Below are positions 33,483 to 41,363 of a stretch of 55,971 nt of DNA, piece after piece (positions within the stretch are counted from its first letter, which is position 1; the number at the start of each line of letters is the position of its first letter). The DNA comes from Akkermansia sp. GTDB taxonomy: Bacteria; Verrucomicrobiota; Verrucomicrobiia; Verrucomicrobiales; Akkermansiaceae. The notes under the pieces were generated by a model, which saw nothing but the letters and a program-made list of their open reading frames with translations, was not told the DNA's origin and did not search any database. Both the position numbers and the translations under genes were made by a program. The stretch covers positions 1 to 55,971 of the forward strand of contig JAFQEF010000002.1 in assembly GCA_017399165.1 (NCBI GenBank). Direction: 5' to 3'.

Positions 33483-34721
33483 TTAGCGGTTAATTCCAAG
33501 GTCATAGTCGCGGTTAGCCTGCTGCCACGTGGCAGAGTACTCACCGGGGGTGAGGCTGCGCCCCATGCTGCGCTCGCGCTTATCCACAGCCGCCGCGCAA
33601 TAGTCAGCGCGGTCTTTTGCCTGGCTATTCACAGCACGCGTACCATTACCCACGCGCACCGTGGCGGTGGTGTTCGGCTTCTGGCCCATCAGCGGTGCGC
33701 GGCTGCCATTCAGCGCAGCCAAGCGCGGGTAGCGCATGCGCACACTATTCGTAGCAGCACCACCCACCGGGGTGCCCTTGTTCGCCTCAGCCAAAGCAGC
33801 CTGCAGCTCCTCGTTGCTCTTCATGAGGTTCTTCACAGCCCCCAGCAAATCCGCAGGCGTAGCCATCTCAGGCAAGCCCAGCAGCTCAGCCACAGCAATG
33901 ATGGCACCCTCCATATCCGGGTCATCATCATTCTGCGCCTCCTCTTCGCTGCCTTGGTTCGTATTTGTAGCCTCCGCAGCCTCATCGGGCTGCCCGTTAT
34001 TCTGCGCAGGCTTATCTCCTGCCTCCGCTTTGGCGGCAGTCTCTCCCTGTGCGGCAGCATCGCCTGTTGCGGGCACCTTTGGTGCTGCATGCAATGCCTT
34101 CTCATCTTCGCCGGTAGCGGCGGGTGTCTCGTTCGTATTCATGGTTGTATTCTTGGTTTGCATGTTAGTGCAAGGGTACTGCGTAGTGTGCCGCGGGCTA
34201 TTCGTCAGCGTGCACCCATCCAGTCGGCGCGGAGAGGCGCCCCCCTCCACTCGCTCAAATTCGGCATAGTCGTACTCGGTCGAAAAGTACACATACTCCC
34301 CACCGTTTATCAACTCATGCCCCCATGGCGTCAGCTCTATCCACGCCCAAAGGTGGCTGCCCTCCGCATGGAGCGCCTTTATCCACCCCGCAGCGCGCGT
34401 GTCCGGCTCGCTGCCGTAGCCCGCATGGTCTCGCGTCAGCGGCAAGCCTCGCCCCGCTCCATCCACCGCCGCAAATGTTGCGGCCAGCCGCTCCAGCGTC
34501 TCTGCCGTTGCCAGCTCTACCCCCCATCCCTCGGCGGTAGCTCTCGCCAACGCATCCTCGCCCGGCTTCACATCCACCCCTTGCGCCCGCAATATCGCCG
34601 GCGCGTTCGGGCAGGTGTGGCGGAAAGTGCATTCGATATTGTACCACCCCGCTGCCGGTACCTCCCCCATCCTAAACGGGGCGCGCGGCGCGTTCGGGTC
34701 TCTGAAATCCGGTATCTTCAT
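33483..34721 (-). CDS. Mu gpI-like capsid protease with C-terminal scaffold
   Basis: A 412-aa protein. The N-terminal 180 residues (PLTRDHAGYGSEPDTRAAGWIK; YFSTEYDYAEFERV; DGCTLTNSPRH) match phage I-like maturation proteases. Residues about 190-320 are low-complexity acidic and coiled-coil, as in the overlapping scaffold Z of Mu. Internal in-frame starts at 34163 (MQTKNTTMN) and 34142 (MNTNET) could yield a separate scaffold protein. It processes the prohead. Confidence 0.8.
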   Translation of the reverse strand: MKIPDFRDPNAPRAPFRMGEVPAAGWYNIECTFRHTCPNAPAILRAQGVDVKPGEDALARATAEGWGVELATAETLERLAATFAAVDGAGRGLPLTRDHAGYGSEPDTRAAGWIKALHAEGSHLWAWIELTPWGHELINGGEYVYFSTEYDYAEFERVEGGASPRRLDGCTLTNSPRHTTQYPCTNMQTKNTTMNTNETPAATGEDEKALHAAPKVPATGDAAAQGETAAKAEAGDKPAQNNGQPDEAAEATNTNQGSEEEAQNDDDPDMEGAIIAVAELLGLPEMATPADLLGAVKNLMKSNEELQAALAEANKGTPVGGAATNSVRMRYPRLAALNGSRAPLMGQKPNTTATVRVGNGTRAVNSQAKDRADYCAAAVDKRERSMGRSLTPGEYSATWQQANRDYDLGINR

Positions 34722-34856
34722 CTCTCTTGTCTCTCTCTTGTTCGTTTTTGGCTCTTGCCGCCCTCTGCGGGCGGTTTGCGGTGGGGGTTCTCCCCTCTCG
34801 CGGTAAAGTGTGCCATTTTTTCTCTGCGGGCGTTTCTGGCGCGTTTTAACGCGTCT

Positions 34857-34973
34857 TTACTCGTACGGGTCATACTCCCCCTCCGTGTAGGCTACCAGCA
34901 GGTACACCAGCAGCCCGATAATGGTGAACGGCGCGGCGATGATGGCGGCGATGGTGCAAATGGCCTTTTTCAT
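34857..34973 (-). CDS. 38-aa single-TM protein
   Basis: A short ORF, MKKAICTIAAIIAAPFTIIG... ending in EGEYDPYE, forms one transmembrane helix with a charged tail. It sits in a 374-bp gap between the protease and portal genes. It has a proper start and stop but no homology evidence; it may be a holin-like or accessory membrane peptide. The rest of the gap (34722-34856, 34974-35095) shows no gene apart from a GCCGCCC/GGGCGGT hairpin near 34760. Confidence 0.45.
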   Translation of the reverse strand: MKKAICTIAAIIAAPFTIIGLLVYLLVAYTEGEYDPYE

Positions 34974-35095
34974 CTTCTTTTATATTTTTGTGGTTGACTT
35001 TTTCGCAGTTCTATGGTTGAATCAGCGGCGAGAGAGGGAGCGCTTCGGCAGCCAATGTACGGTGAGAATCCGTATCCTCTCTCCATTTTTTTGCC

Positions 35096-37243
35096 CTAAT
35101 CGTTCTTGAATTCTGTGGTAAAATGTAAATGTCTCGTCTTGCCCTTTGTTCGTGGGGTTCGTCCTATGCGCTCCACTACGGTATAAGACTGCCCGTCATA
35201 AGTTTTGCTGTATTTCAACTTCGGGGTATTGCTTCTTACCTCATAGGTCAGCTCATCCCAGTTATCGTGAATATCGAGCATAAGCATCACTTCTTCATCA
35301 TTTAGGTCTGGATGTCCTTTGCGGGCATGGTGTAGCGCAGAGGGGGAAATGCTGTGCACGTGTTGGCTGATGTCACGCCCGCAAAGCTCTTGCACCTTTT
35401 CAACAGTGCGCTGATTTGCTTGGTTAAGAGTCACCGGAATATCAGAGGGGTGCGCAGGATTTGCCTTTAGCTCATCCATTACACCTTGCAAGCTCTTTCC
35501 GGCAGATGTTTTTCGTAAGTTTTCGGCGGTTATGCTTACCGTACAATCAGCATCATGCCCGTGCTGGTTACAATTTTCCGCCCTGTCTCTTGCCGGTTGT
35601 ATCTCCAAGCTCTCAAATTCCAGAATAAACTCGGCTTCGTTCGAGGCTTCGCTATTGCGCGCCACCTCCCTGCCGCGCCTCTGCTTACCCCTAAGCCCCG
35701 CCATCATCTCGCGCGCAGCATACTCTGCATCCGCTGCCACCTGCTCAGCGTTCAGCTCTCCCCCCAGTGCTTTCAGCGCAGCCAGCTCGCTCTCATTCAG
35801 CGGCAGCTCCGACTCCCCGGAGTTTCGGAGGGGAGTCGCCTCGGCGTAGACGGAACGGGACTCCGTTCCGACGAAGCCGGGCTTCTTCGCCTTGCTATTA
35901 AGCGCAGCCTCAAAGGCAGCCCGCGCAGGCGGGTAAAGCATCGTCGGCACAAAGCGTACACGCAGCGAGTTAAGCGCAGCCTGCTGCGGGGCAGTGGCGG
36001 GGGCGCTGGGTTCGTGGTATTCCAGCTGCAAGCCGGTGAGGCCGGAGGCTTGCTCTGCCTCCGTCTTATACCCGGCACCGGCGAGGGCAACGATATTTTG
36101 CACGGCTCCGGCGGCGTTGTCGCTGTCCGGGCGTTTCATGATGAACTCCACAAGGTGTGGCTGCCCGGGGTGCCATTGGTCGAGCACAGGGTCAAAAAGC
36201 TTCTCATTCAGCACGGCGGCTATCTCTTCTGCCTCGGCTGCCGCCAAGTCGTCAAAAGCATCCTGGTGCGCAGATCCCGTGGCGGTATTCGTGCCCGCTC
36301 CCGGTGCCGTCAGCATGGTCATCAGGCCACCGGTGGCACGCAGTACCAGCTCTTGCGTGCTCACCTCAAGCAGACGGGCGAAGGTTTCCGGGCCACTGGA
36401 GCCGGGCTGAACGGTCTTCACATCGCTGCCGTGCGGCAACACGCCCGCCGCATTGCTGATACACTGGCGGGCAAAGCGGATGTAGTCCGCCCGCATGTTC
36501 TCGCTGATTCCCTGCGGCATGATGGCAAAGACGGCGGGGGTGCCATAGCGCCCGTTAAATACCTGCCATTGTGCCTTCGCATTCTTTCTATCCAGGCACA
36601 GCATCATCGCAGGCAGGTCAATCGGGCGGGCACACAGGCGGCTCACAATGCTGCCCGGCGCCACCGGCAACGGCTCGCCAATGGTGCGCCCATAGGTCGC
36701 CGCGGGGTTCCATTGCCAGGCACCAGCATAGCCATCGCGGCACCAGTTCCAGTTGTCCGTGCAGTTCAGGCGCAGGGTGCCGAGCTCTGTTTCATAAAGC
36801 TGGATATGGCGGAAGTGGCGGAAGGAGGCTTGCGCAAGCGCCGCTATCCCTTCGTCCAGGTTCTCCAGCGCATTCGCAAAATCCGTCAGCGTGCGCAGCT
36901 GTGCCTCCGCCAGCAGGTCTTCCGCATCGCTCAGCCCCTCCTTCTTCACTATGTCCCACGGTATACGGCGCAGGGCTGAAAGACGGCGCTCCACACACGT
37001 GGCCAGTATCGGGTCAGCGGGCTCCAGCTGCTCCCATGTCCACTGCATCTGCGCCCATGCGCCGCGCATGGCCTCACTCTGGCAGCGGCGTACTATCTCC
37101 ACGCTGATACAGTCCAGCGGGTTGGTATGGTCAAGCCACTTGTCGCGCTCTGTGGCCATCTCCCGCAAATCAAGCTGCGAGAAGTGCAGCGGGTGGCTAT
37201 CGGTAGCGGTGCGCTTGCGTGTTCTGTGTCGGTGGCGGCTCAT
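35096..37243 (-). CDS. DUF935-like portal protein with C-terminal nuclease-like domain
   Basis: A 715-aa protein. Residues about 30-430 are a Mu gp29-like (DUF935) portal: ERRLSALRRIPWDIV, WNWCRDGYAGAWQWNP, VFAIMPQGISENMR and LLEVSTQELVLRATGG. Residues about 569-715 form an extra domain with ISPSALHHARKGHPDLNDEE, KYSKTYDGQSYTVVERIGR and RHLHFTTEF, which fits the phage Barnase-EndoU-ColicinE5/D-RelE-like (PBECR) nuclease group. Candidate active-site residues are His638, His639 and His644. A repeat-like segment (GTESRSVYAEATPLRNSGES) separates the parts. Start ATG 37243, directly after terminase. Confidence 0.75.
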   Translation of the reverse strand: MSRHRHRTRKRTATDSHPLHFSQLDLREMATERDKWLDHTNPLDCISVEIVRRCQSEAMRGAWAQMQWTWEQLEPADPILATCVERRLSALRRIPWDIVKKEGLSDAEDLLAEAQLRTLTDFANALENLDEGIAALAQASFRHFRHIQLYETELGTLRLNCTDNWNWCRDGYAGAWQWNPAATYGRTIGEPLPVAPGSIVSRLCARPIDLPAMMLCLDRKNAKAQWQVFNGRYGTPAVFAIMPQGISENMRADYIRFARQCISNAAGVLPHGSDVKTVQPGSSGPETFARLLEVSTQELVLRATGGLMTMLTAPGAGTNTATGSAHQDAFDDLAAAEAEEIAAVLNEKLFDPVLDQWHPGQPHLVEFIMKRPDSDNAAGAVQNIVALAGAGYKTEAEQASGLTGLQLEYHEPSAPATAPQQAALNSLRVRFVPTMLYPPARAAFEAALNSKAKKPGFVGTESRSVYAEATPLRNSGESELPLNESELAALKALGGELNAEQVAADAEYAAREMMAGLRGKQRRGREVARNSEASNEAEFILEFESLEIQPARDRAENCNQHGHDADCTVSITAENLRKTSAGKSLQGVMDELKANPAHPSDIPVTLNQANQRTVEKVQELCGRDISQHVHSISPSALHHARKGHPDLNDEEVMLMLDIHDNWDELTYEVRSNTPKLKYSKTYDGQSYTVVERIGRTPRTKGKTRHLHFTTEFKND
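35838..35880. repeat. GCCTCGGCG-type element inside the portal gene
   Basis: GCCTCGGCGTAGACGG and an imperfect inverted pair (GGAACGG/CCGTTCC) lie in frame in the portal gene. Related sequence occurs at 38649-38683 (inside terminase) and 39348-39377 (intergenic). It encodes the low-complexity segment between portal and effector regions. Confidence 0.5.
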
Positions 37244-37246
37244 GGC

Positions 37247-38728
37247 TTAAAAGGGGCGGTGTGTAATAGTCTCGTTAAGGTCTTGCGGCAGTTCCATGCT
37301 GCGGCTGATGGGGATGGGGAGCTGCGTGCAGAGGCATTCCTGTGCGGCGCGGTAAGCGAGGGCGAGGGCTGTGCAGCGGTCAGAGTGCCCGGCAGCGGTA
37401 CGCGGTGCGGCGTAGCTGTACTCCCCGTTTTTAATGATTTGGTTCATGGCGTGCAGGTCTTCGCGTATCTCATCGCCCGCCGGTATGCGCACCGTCACCG
37501 GTGCCTCAAACGCGCGGCGAAGCTTGGGGAAAAGCTCGCGCTTGAATCCTACAGTGAAGGTGCACAGCTCCACCTTGCCAAACTCATGCCCGCCCGGGTT
37601 CCACTTGCCAAACTCTTGCACCAGGTGGTCGCCCATACCAATGCCGGGGCCTGTGTAGTCAAAGCACACACGCCGCGCGGCACGTATGCGGTGGCGCAGT
37701 ATCTCCTCCTGCGCAGGGGTGGCCGTATCGCGCAGCACCAGCACCTCGCGGGTGTAAAACACATCACCCACACGCTCCAAACACCAACACACCGTGGGGT
37801 CATTGGTGCGCCCAAAGTCTATGCCGAGGCGCAGGTCTCGCCCGCTGCCGGGGGCGTACAGCTCCGGCACAGCCACAGCGCTGGCATCCGGCGAGGTAGC
37901 GGCGGCAATGAGGTCATAGCTCAGCAGCTCATTGCTGTCATCCATGAACACACAGTCCAGCTCCTGCGCCTGCGCGATGGGGTCATCCAGCATATCAGCA
38001 AGCTCATCGTAATCCACCGGCAAGCCCTCAGCAATAGCGCTCTTAAGCGGCACATGGTGGGTGCTCCAGTTGCCCTTGGTGGCTCCGGTCATGATGTTGT
38101 AAAAGCGGCGTCCGCGCGTGCCCTTGCCATTTGGGGTGCTGGTAATGAGTACGCTCTTATTACCACCGCGCAGCGGGTTTACAATGGTGGGGGCAATGGC
38201 GCGCCATGTGGCGTCCGGGTCTTCAAAGAAGGCAAACTCATCCAGCCATATATCACCGCTAAAACCGCGCACGGTGTCCGGTCTGCCCGGCACCGCCACA
38301 CAGCGGCTACCGTTGGCCAGTTTTACCACCTTGGCGGTGTAGCCATCCTCCACGTCGCGCAGCGTCTCCACTTCATCCGCAAACGCCACAGAGAGCGCGC
38401 GCAGCCAGTCCTTTACCTTGTCCAAAGACTCCGCAGACTGACGCCCGGAGGGCGCTGCTATCAGGATGGTAAATGCCGGCTTGCTGATAAGGCGCAGCGC
38501 ACAGCGCGCCGCCATGGCGAAACTCTTCCCCGTCTGTCGGCCAAAGCAAGCCGCAATAAAGCGCCCTTCATCTGCCACAACACGGCGCTGATAGGGCAGC
38601 AGCAGGTCAAGCGGGTTCACACCACGCGCCACCCCGCCGGGGGCTTCTTGCCTCGGCGGAGCTCCGGCGGAGCGTAGACGGGTCGCCTTCGCCTTTCGTC
38701 TTGCTGTGCGTGGTGTGTGTTTTTCCAT
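37247..38728 (-). CDS. terminase large subunit
   Basis: A 493-aa packaging motor. The ATPase has Walker A CFGRQTGKS, Walker B GDIWLDEFAFFEDP and coupling motif ITSTPNGKG. The RNase-H-fold nuclease has GIDFGRTNDP, CFDYTGPGIG and a distal AAGHSDR segment for the acidic metal site. It cuts and packages phage DNA; in Mu-like phages packaging is headful with host DNA. Start ATG 38728 (MEKHTPRTARRK) is preferred over 38746. Its N-terminal 30 residues contain a repeat-like insertion. Confidence 0.93.
   Translation of the reverse strand: MEKHTPRTARRKAKATRLRSAGAPPRQEAPGGVARGVNPLDLLLPYQRRVVADEGRFIAACFGRQTGKSFAMAARCALRLISKPAFTILIAAPSGRQSAESLDKVKDWLRALSVAFADEVETLRDVEDGYTAKVVKLANGSRCVAVPGRPDTVRGFSGDIWLDEFAFFEDPDATWRAIAPTIVNPLRGGNKSVLITSTPNGKGTRGRRFYNIMTGATKGNWSTHHVPLKSAIAEGLPVDYDELADMLDDPIAQAQELDCVFMDDSNELLSYDLIAAATSPDASAVAVPELYAPGSGRDLRLGIDFGRTNDPTVCWCLERVGDVFYTREVLVLRDTATPAQEEILRHRIRAARRVCFDYTGPGIGMGDHLVQEFGKWNPGGHEFGKVELCTFTVGFKRELFPKLRRAFEAPVTVRIPAGDEIREDLHAMNQIIKNGEYSYAAPRTAAGHSDRCTALALAYRAAQECLCTQLPIPISRSMELPQDLNETITHRPF
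38649..38683. repeat. GCCTCGGCG-type element in terminase N-terminus
   Basis: GCCTCGGCGGAGCTCCGG followed by a GCGTAGACGGGTC stretch, in frame, encodes RLRSAGAPPRQEAPGG in the unstructured N-terminus. It is related to the elements at 35838 and 39348. Confidence 0.45.
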
Positions 38729-38750
38729 GTCTTGCTGTTCTCTCATTGCT

Positions 38751-38808
38751 TGCGGCGTAGCCGCCTGAAATTAAAAATCGTCAATCGTCAATCGAAAATC
38801 GTCAATTC
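38751..38808. repeat. intergenic linker repeat with GC hairpin
   Basis: GCGGCGTAGCCGC is followed by AATCGTCAATCGTCAATCG-type sequence up to the stop of the small terminase gene. It spaces the two terminase genes. Confidence 0.7.
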
Positions 38809-39296
38809 AACCCAAAGATTTCCTTAATCCGTGCCTCCTTCTCGGCGGGGCTCAGCGTCTTGTCCTTTATGGCTGCGGCGGCAGAGTCCGCTGCGGCCGC
38901 CTTGGCCTCCAGCAGGCGCAGCTTGCGCTCGCTTTGTGCGGTGCTCTGCCCGTCATTCATCAGCTTGTAAAACTTAGCCAGCAACTCCGGGTCTGCCTGC
39001 GGGTCGGTGCTCAGCTCAAACACACGCTGCGCCACGGCGCGGTGCGCGGCATCCGTCACGCTCTCGCCCTCCACCTTGCTGAGCACGGCGGCGGTTGCAG
39101 CCATGCGCTGCCACTTGCCGGGCAACACATGCAGGCGGTAATACTCGCTGATACTCTGCGTGCTCACCTTTACCCCACGCGCCGCCAGCCACGCCTGCGT
39201 GTCCTCCAGCGTGTGCGCCTCCAGGTAAAGCGCCAGCTCCACCCGTTGCTCCTCGCTCAGTGCGGTAAACTTGCTGTCTTTGCGTAACTTTTTCAT
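38802..39296 (-). CDS. DUF3486-like small terminase subunit
   Basis: A 164-aa helical protein (ALSEEQRVELALYLEAHTLED, GVKVSTQSISEYYRLHVLPGKW) matching the Mu gp27/DUF3486 group of terminase small subunits, which recognise packaging signals. It is immediately upstream of the large subunit gene. Start MKKLRKDSKF at 39296. Confidence 0.8.
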   Translation of the reverse strand: MKKLRKDSKFTALSEEQRVELALYLEAHTLEDTQAWLAARGVKVSTQSISEYYRLHVLPGKWQRMAATAAVLSKVEGESVTDAAHRAVAQRVFELSTDPQADPELLAKFYKLMNDGQSTAQSERKLRLLEAKAAAADSAAAAIKDKTLSPAEKEARIKEIFGLN

Positions 39297-39303
39297 GACT
39301 CTC

Positions 39304-39377
39304 GCGGCTTTAGCCGCCTAACTTTCAATTCGTACTTCGTAAATCGCTTGCCTCGGCGTAGCCTTGGCGAAGACGGG
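39304..39377. repeat. intergenic linker repeat, hairpin and GCCTCGGCG element
   Basis: GCGGCTTTAGCCGC (39304-39317), then an AATTCGTACTTCGTAAATCG run, then GCCTCGGCGTAGCCTTGGCG with GAAGACGGGT. All three motif types of this prophage occur together here. Confidence 0.65.
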
Positions 39378-39381
39378 TAAA

Positions 39382-39648
39382 TCAGCAATCGGCAAGCGCA
39401 GCTCTGCCGATTGCGGTGATGCACCAACGCTTCACACCCAGGGCATCCACCTCGCAATGTATCATGGCATCCGCCTCCAAGCGGCGGAAGGCTGCGTCAA
39501 ACTCTTCATCCGTAGGTGGCGGGCATACCGCCAGCCTTGCGCTGGCCTCCAGCGCCTCCTGCGGCTGCATATAGCCGCGCGGCGTGTTGCTCAGGTCCTC
39601 CAACAATGTGCGGCGCACGGTGCGCTCTCTCTGTTTCTGCCGGTTCAT
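39382..39648 (-). CDS. small phage protein, Mu gp26-like position
   Basis: An 88-aa alpha-helical protein (MNRQKQRERTVRRTLLEDLS..., PTDEEFDAAFRRLEADAMIH) with a winged-helix-like C-terminus (VKRWCITAIGRAAL). It lies just upstream of the small terminase gene, where Mu encodes gp26. The start at 39648 is preferred because the upstream codons are linker repeat. The function is unknown. Confidence 0.65.
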   Translation of the reverse strand: MNRQKQRERTVRRTLLEDLSNTPRGYMQPQEALEASARLAVCPPPTDEEFDAAFRRLEADAMIHCEVDALGVKRWCITAIGRAALADC

Positions 39649-39654
39649 AATCTC

Positions 39655-39679
39655 TAAAAATCGTAATTCGTAATTCAAC
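39655..39679. repeat. intergenic linker repeat
   Basis: AAAAATCGTAATTCGTAATT-type sequence occupies the short gap between two late genes, immediately before the start at 39648 in the mRNA direction. Confidence 0.65.
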
Positions 39680-40112
39680 CGTGGCGGTTTGTTATAAGGT
39701 CAATGAGTTTCTGCTGGTTCTGGGCTATCACATCCAGCTTGCCCTTAATCTCTGCCGTTGCTCGGTCATTATTATCAATGCGGTTATGTACCCGGCGAAA
39801 ATCCTCCCGCACTTCGGTCTTGAAATCATCCAGCTCCTTGCGTGTTGCGCACTCGGCAATGCGCTTCACCTCCAGCGGCTGCGGCTCTATGCGGATGGCG
39901 TTCATCTTCTTGCACCCCTGCCAGCCCAGCGCCGTGCTCGTGCCCAGCGCGGCGATCAATCCCGCCACCTGGTACCACGTCAGCCCACTATCTTCGTGCA
40001 TATCGGGGCCGCCGGTGCTGCCTGCCTCCTGCTGCATGCAATGCTGCTCTGCTGCCCACAGCGGGCAGCAGAGCCCCATGACTAGCAGTACAATGATAAA
40101 AATGCTACGCAT
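39675..40112 (-). CDS. membrane-anchored coiled-coil phage protein, lysis candidate
   Basis: A 145-aa protein with a signal-like N-terminus (MRSIFIIVLLVMGLCCPLWAA), a second hydrophobic segment (residues about 46-65, YQVAGLIAALGTSTALGW) and a C-terminal coiled coil (ECATRKELDDFKTEVREDFR...). Located directly after the amidase gene, it could be a holin or spanin-type lysis protein. No firm family match. Confidence 0.6.
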   Translation of the reverse strand: MRSIFIIVLLVMGLCCPLWAAEQHCMQQEAGSTGGPDMHEDSGLTWYQVAGLIAALGTSTALGWQGCKKMNAIRIEPQPLEVKRIAECATRKELDDFKTEVREDFRRVHNRIDNNDRATAEIKGKLDVIAQNQQKLIDLITNRHG

Positions 40113-40139
40113 TTCGATTGACGAGTTACGAGTTGAAAA
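40111..40139. repeat. intergenic linker repeat
   Basis: In the mRNA direction CAACTCGTAACTCGTCAATC leads straight into the ATG at 40112. It overlaps the 3' end of the amidase gene. Confidence 0.65.
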
Positions 40140-40704
40140 AATGGCTCACTCCGTTCGCGATGGCGGTGGCAATCTGCGCCGGCTCTGTTGCCGCGTCTTC
40201 CGGGTTGGTAATAAAGCCGCACTCGCACAGCACCCACGGCGCGCGCGTCTCCGTCAGAATGTACAGCCCGCTGCGCTTCTGCACCTGCTCAGCTCGCCCC
40301 GGCAACAGGGTGCACAGCTCGCGCGCTATGCTCTGCGCCATGCGCTTGCCTGTGGCACTCACATAGCACACATGCGCGCCGTGCGGCTTGGGGTTCGGTA
40401 TGTAGCGCACCACATGGTCGCCATCCTCATCCACCACGTCCACCGCTTGCTCTGCCGCATCCATGTGCAGGGAGATACCAAAGGCGCAGGGCAGCGCATT
40501 AGCCGCCTCTACCGTGGCCACCAGGTCTGCGCGGTTGATCTTGTCCGGGAAATCCAACACGGTGACCTTGTAGCCCGCTGCCTCCAGCTTGCGCCGCAGG
40601 TGCCCGGCTATCTGCTCACACCGGGCGTGCTCTTCCATGCCGTTGCCTTTTGCCCCAGTTCCTCGCGCGTGGCCGATGTCGATGATAATGTGCCCTCTGT
40701 TCAT
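40126..40704 (-). CDS. N-acetylmuramoyl-L-alanine amidase (endolysin)
   Basis: A 192-aa Amidase_3 enzyme that cleaves peptidoglycan for lysis. The zinc ligands are visible as His in IIIDIGHARG, Glu in NGMEEHA and His in GISLHMDAAE, with the catalytic Glu in VLCECGFITN. No signal peptide, so release would need a holin. It is the first gene of the leftward late operon. Start ATG 40704 is preceded by the linker AAATCGACAATCGACA; a longer in-frame start is rejected because it passes through the linker. Confidence 0.88.
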   Translation of the reverse strand: MNRGHIIIDIGHARGTGAKGNGMEEHARCEQIAGHLRRKLEAAGYKVTVLDFPDKINRADLVATVEAANALPCAFGISLHMDAAEQAVDVVDEDGDHVVRYIPNPKPHGAHVCYVSATGKRMAQSIARELCTLLPGRAEQVQKRSGLYILTETRAPWVLCECGFITNPEDAATEPAQIATAIANGVSHFFNS

Positions 40705-40725
40705 TGTCGATTGTCGATTTGAAAT
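40701..40725. repeat. linker repeat at start of late operon
   Basis: In the mRNA direction AAATCGACAATCGACAATG runs into the amidase start codon. Confidence 0.6.
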
Positions 40726-40868
40726 TTTCCGCGCCGGGGGCGCAAGTGGGGAGTGTTTTGTTTGTGGATGGCATTGCTTGCTCCCCACACGCGCACCGGC
40801 GGGCTTATGCCTGTACCTTACCACACCCCATCCTCCACCGCCACCCGCTCTGCACGCTGTTTATCATT

Positions 40869-40885
40869 GCGCGCGCGCGTGCGCG
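40869..40885. other. alternating CG tract, possible Z-DNA
   Basis: GCGCGCGCGCGTGCGCG is a 17-bp alternating purine-pyrimidine run in the 271-bp region between the amidase gene and a divergent HTH gene, where the late promoter should lie. A short GCGCGC follows at 40889. No clear late promoter was found. Confidence 0.6.
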
Positions 40886-40940
40886 TAATGCGCGCTATCT
40901 TCGCAATTTTCACTTTTTTGGGGGTGGTGCTAAAAAAATA

Positions 40941-40968
40941 TCGACTCCCGCAGGGGGCATGTTATAAT
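40941..40968 (+). promoter_or_regulatory. promoter of HTH gene
   Basis: TCGACT (40941-40946), a 16-nt spacer and TATAAT (40963-40968), which ends 7 nt before the GTG start at 40976. Confidence 0.6.
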
Positions 40969-40975
40969 TCTACAC

Positions 40976-41251
40976 GTGGAAGCCATTGCAAATCAGCCCA
41001 AAATCCCCGCCCCAAAAGGTATCACCGTGGAGGAAGCCGCCGCCATGCTGCGCTACTCCACCGCCACCGTCCGCCGCCTGATTGCCTCCCACATCCTCAT
41101 CGCCTGGAAACCCGCCGGCCCCCACGGCCGTAAATGGCTCATTGATGAGGTCTCCCTCGCCCGCTGGCAGGCAGAGTGTATACGCCGCGCCCGCATCGAA
41201 GCCGCCCCCGTGCAAAATGCCCTGCTGCAGGGGGAACTGCCCCTGTGGTGA
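40976..41251 (+). CDS. excisionase/MerR-type HTH protein
   Basis: A 91-aa DNA-binding protein. ITVEEAAAMLRYSTATVRRLIAS is a winged-helix HTH of the HTH_17/excisionase type and WLIDEVSLARWQAE completes it. It starts with GTG. It is divergent from the late operon and convergent with the immunity block. A Mu-like element needs no excisionase, so it is more likely a transcription regulator; a late-gene activator in the place of Mor/C is possible. Confidence 0.75.
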   Translation: MEAIANQPKIPAPKGITVEEAAAMLRYSTATVRRLIASHILIAWKPAGPHGRKWLIDEVSLARWQAECIRRARIEAAPVQNALLQGELPLW

Positions 41252-41304
41252 TTTACGAATGACGATTTACGAGGTATTCGGCTTCGAGTCAGCCCTGCGG
41301 GCTG
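41249..41304. repeat. intergenic linker repeat with hairpin
   Basis: ATTTACGAATGACGATTTAC and a CAGCC-CTGC-GGGCTG hairpin follow the HTH gene. A second hairpin, GCAGCC-GTCCC-GGCTGC, is at 41341-41357. Confidence 0.6.
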
Positions 41305-41363
41305 CTTTCTACGCCGAGATAAGCGATTTTTGGAATAATGGCAGCCGTCCCGGCTGCGGGTAC

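Noticed and set aside
33042..34997. Long plus-strand ORF of 651 codons opposite capsid, DUF2190 and protease genes
   Set aside because: It is antisense to several clear phage head genes, has no recognisable domains, and has Arg/His/Ser-rich shadow composition.
35555..38677. Long plus-strand ORFs opposite portal and terminase genes
   Set aside because: They mirror the high-G+C codon pattern of the real minus-strand genes and have no family features.
40976..41251. Excisionase for a site-specific integrase
   Set aside because: No integrase or attachment-site core is present; the element uses a DDE transposase, so a regulator role is more likely.
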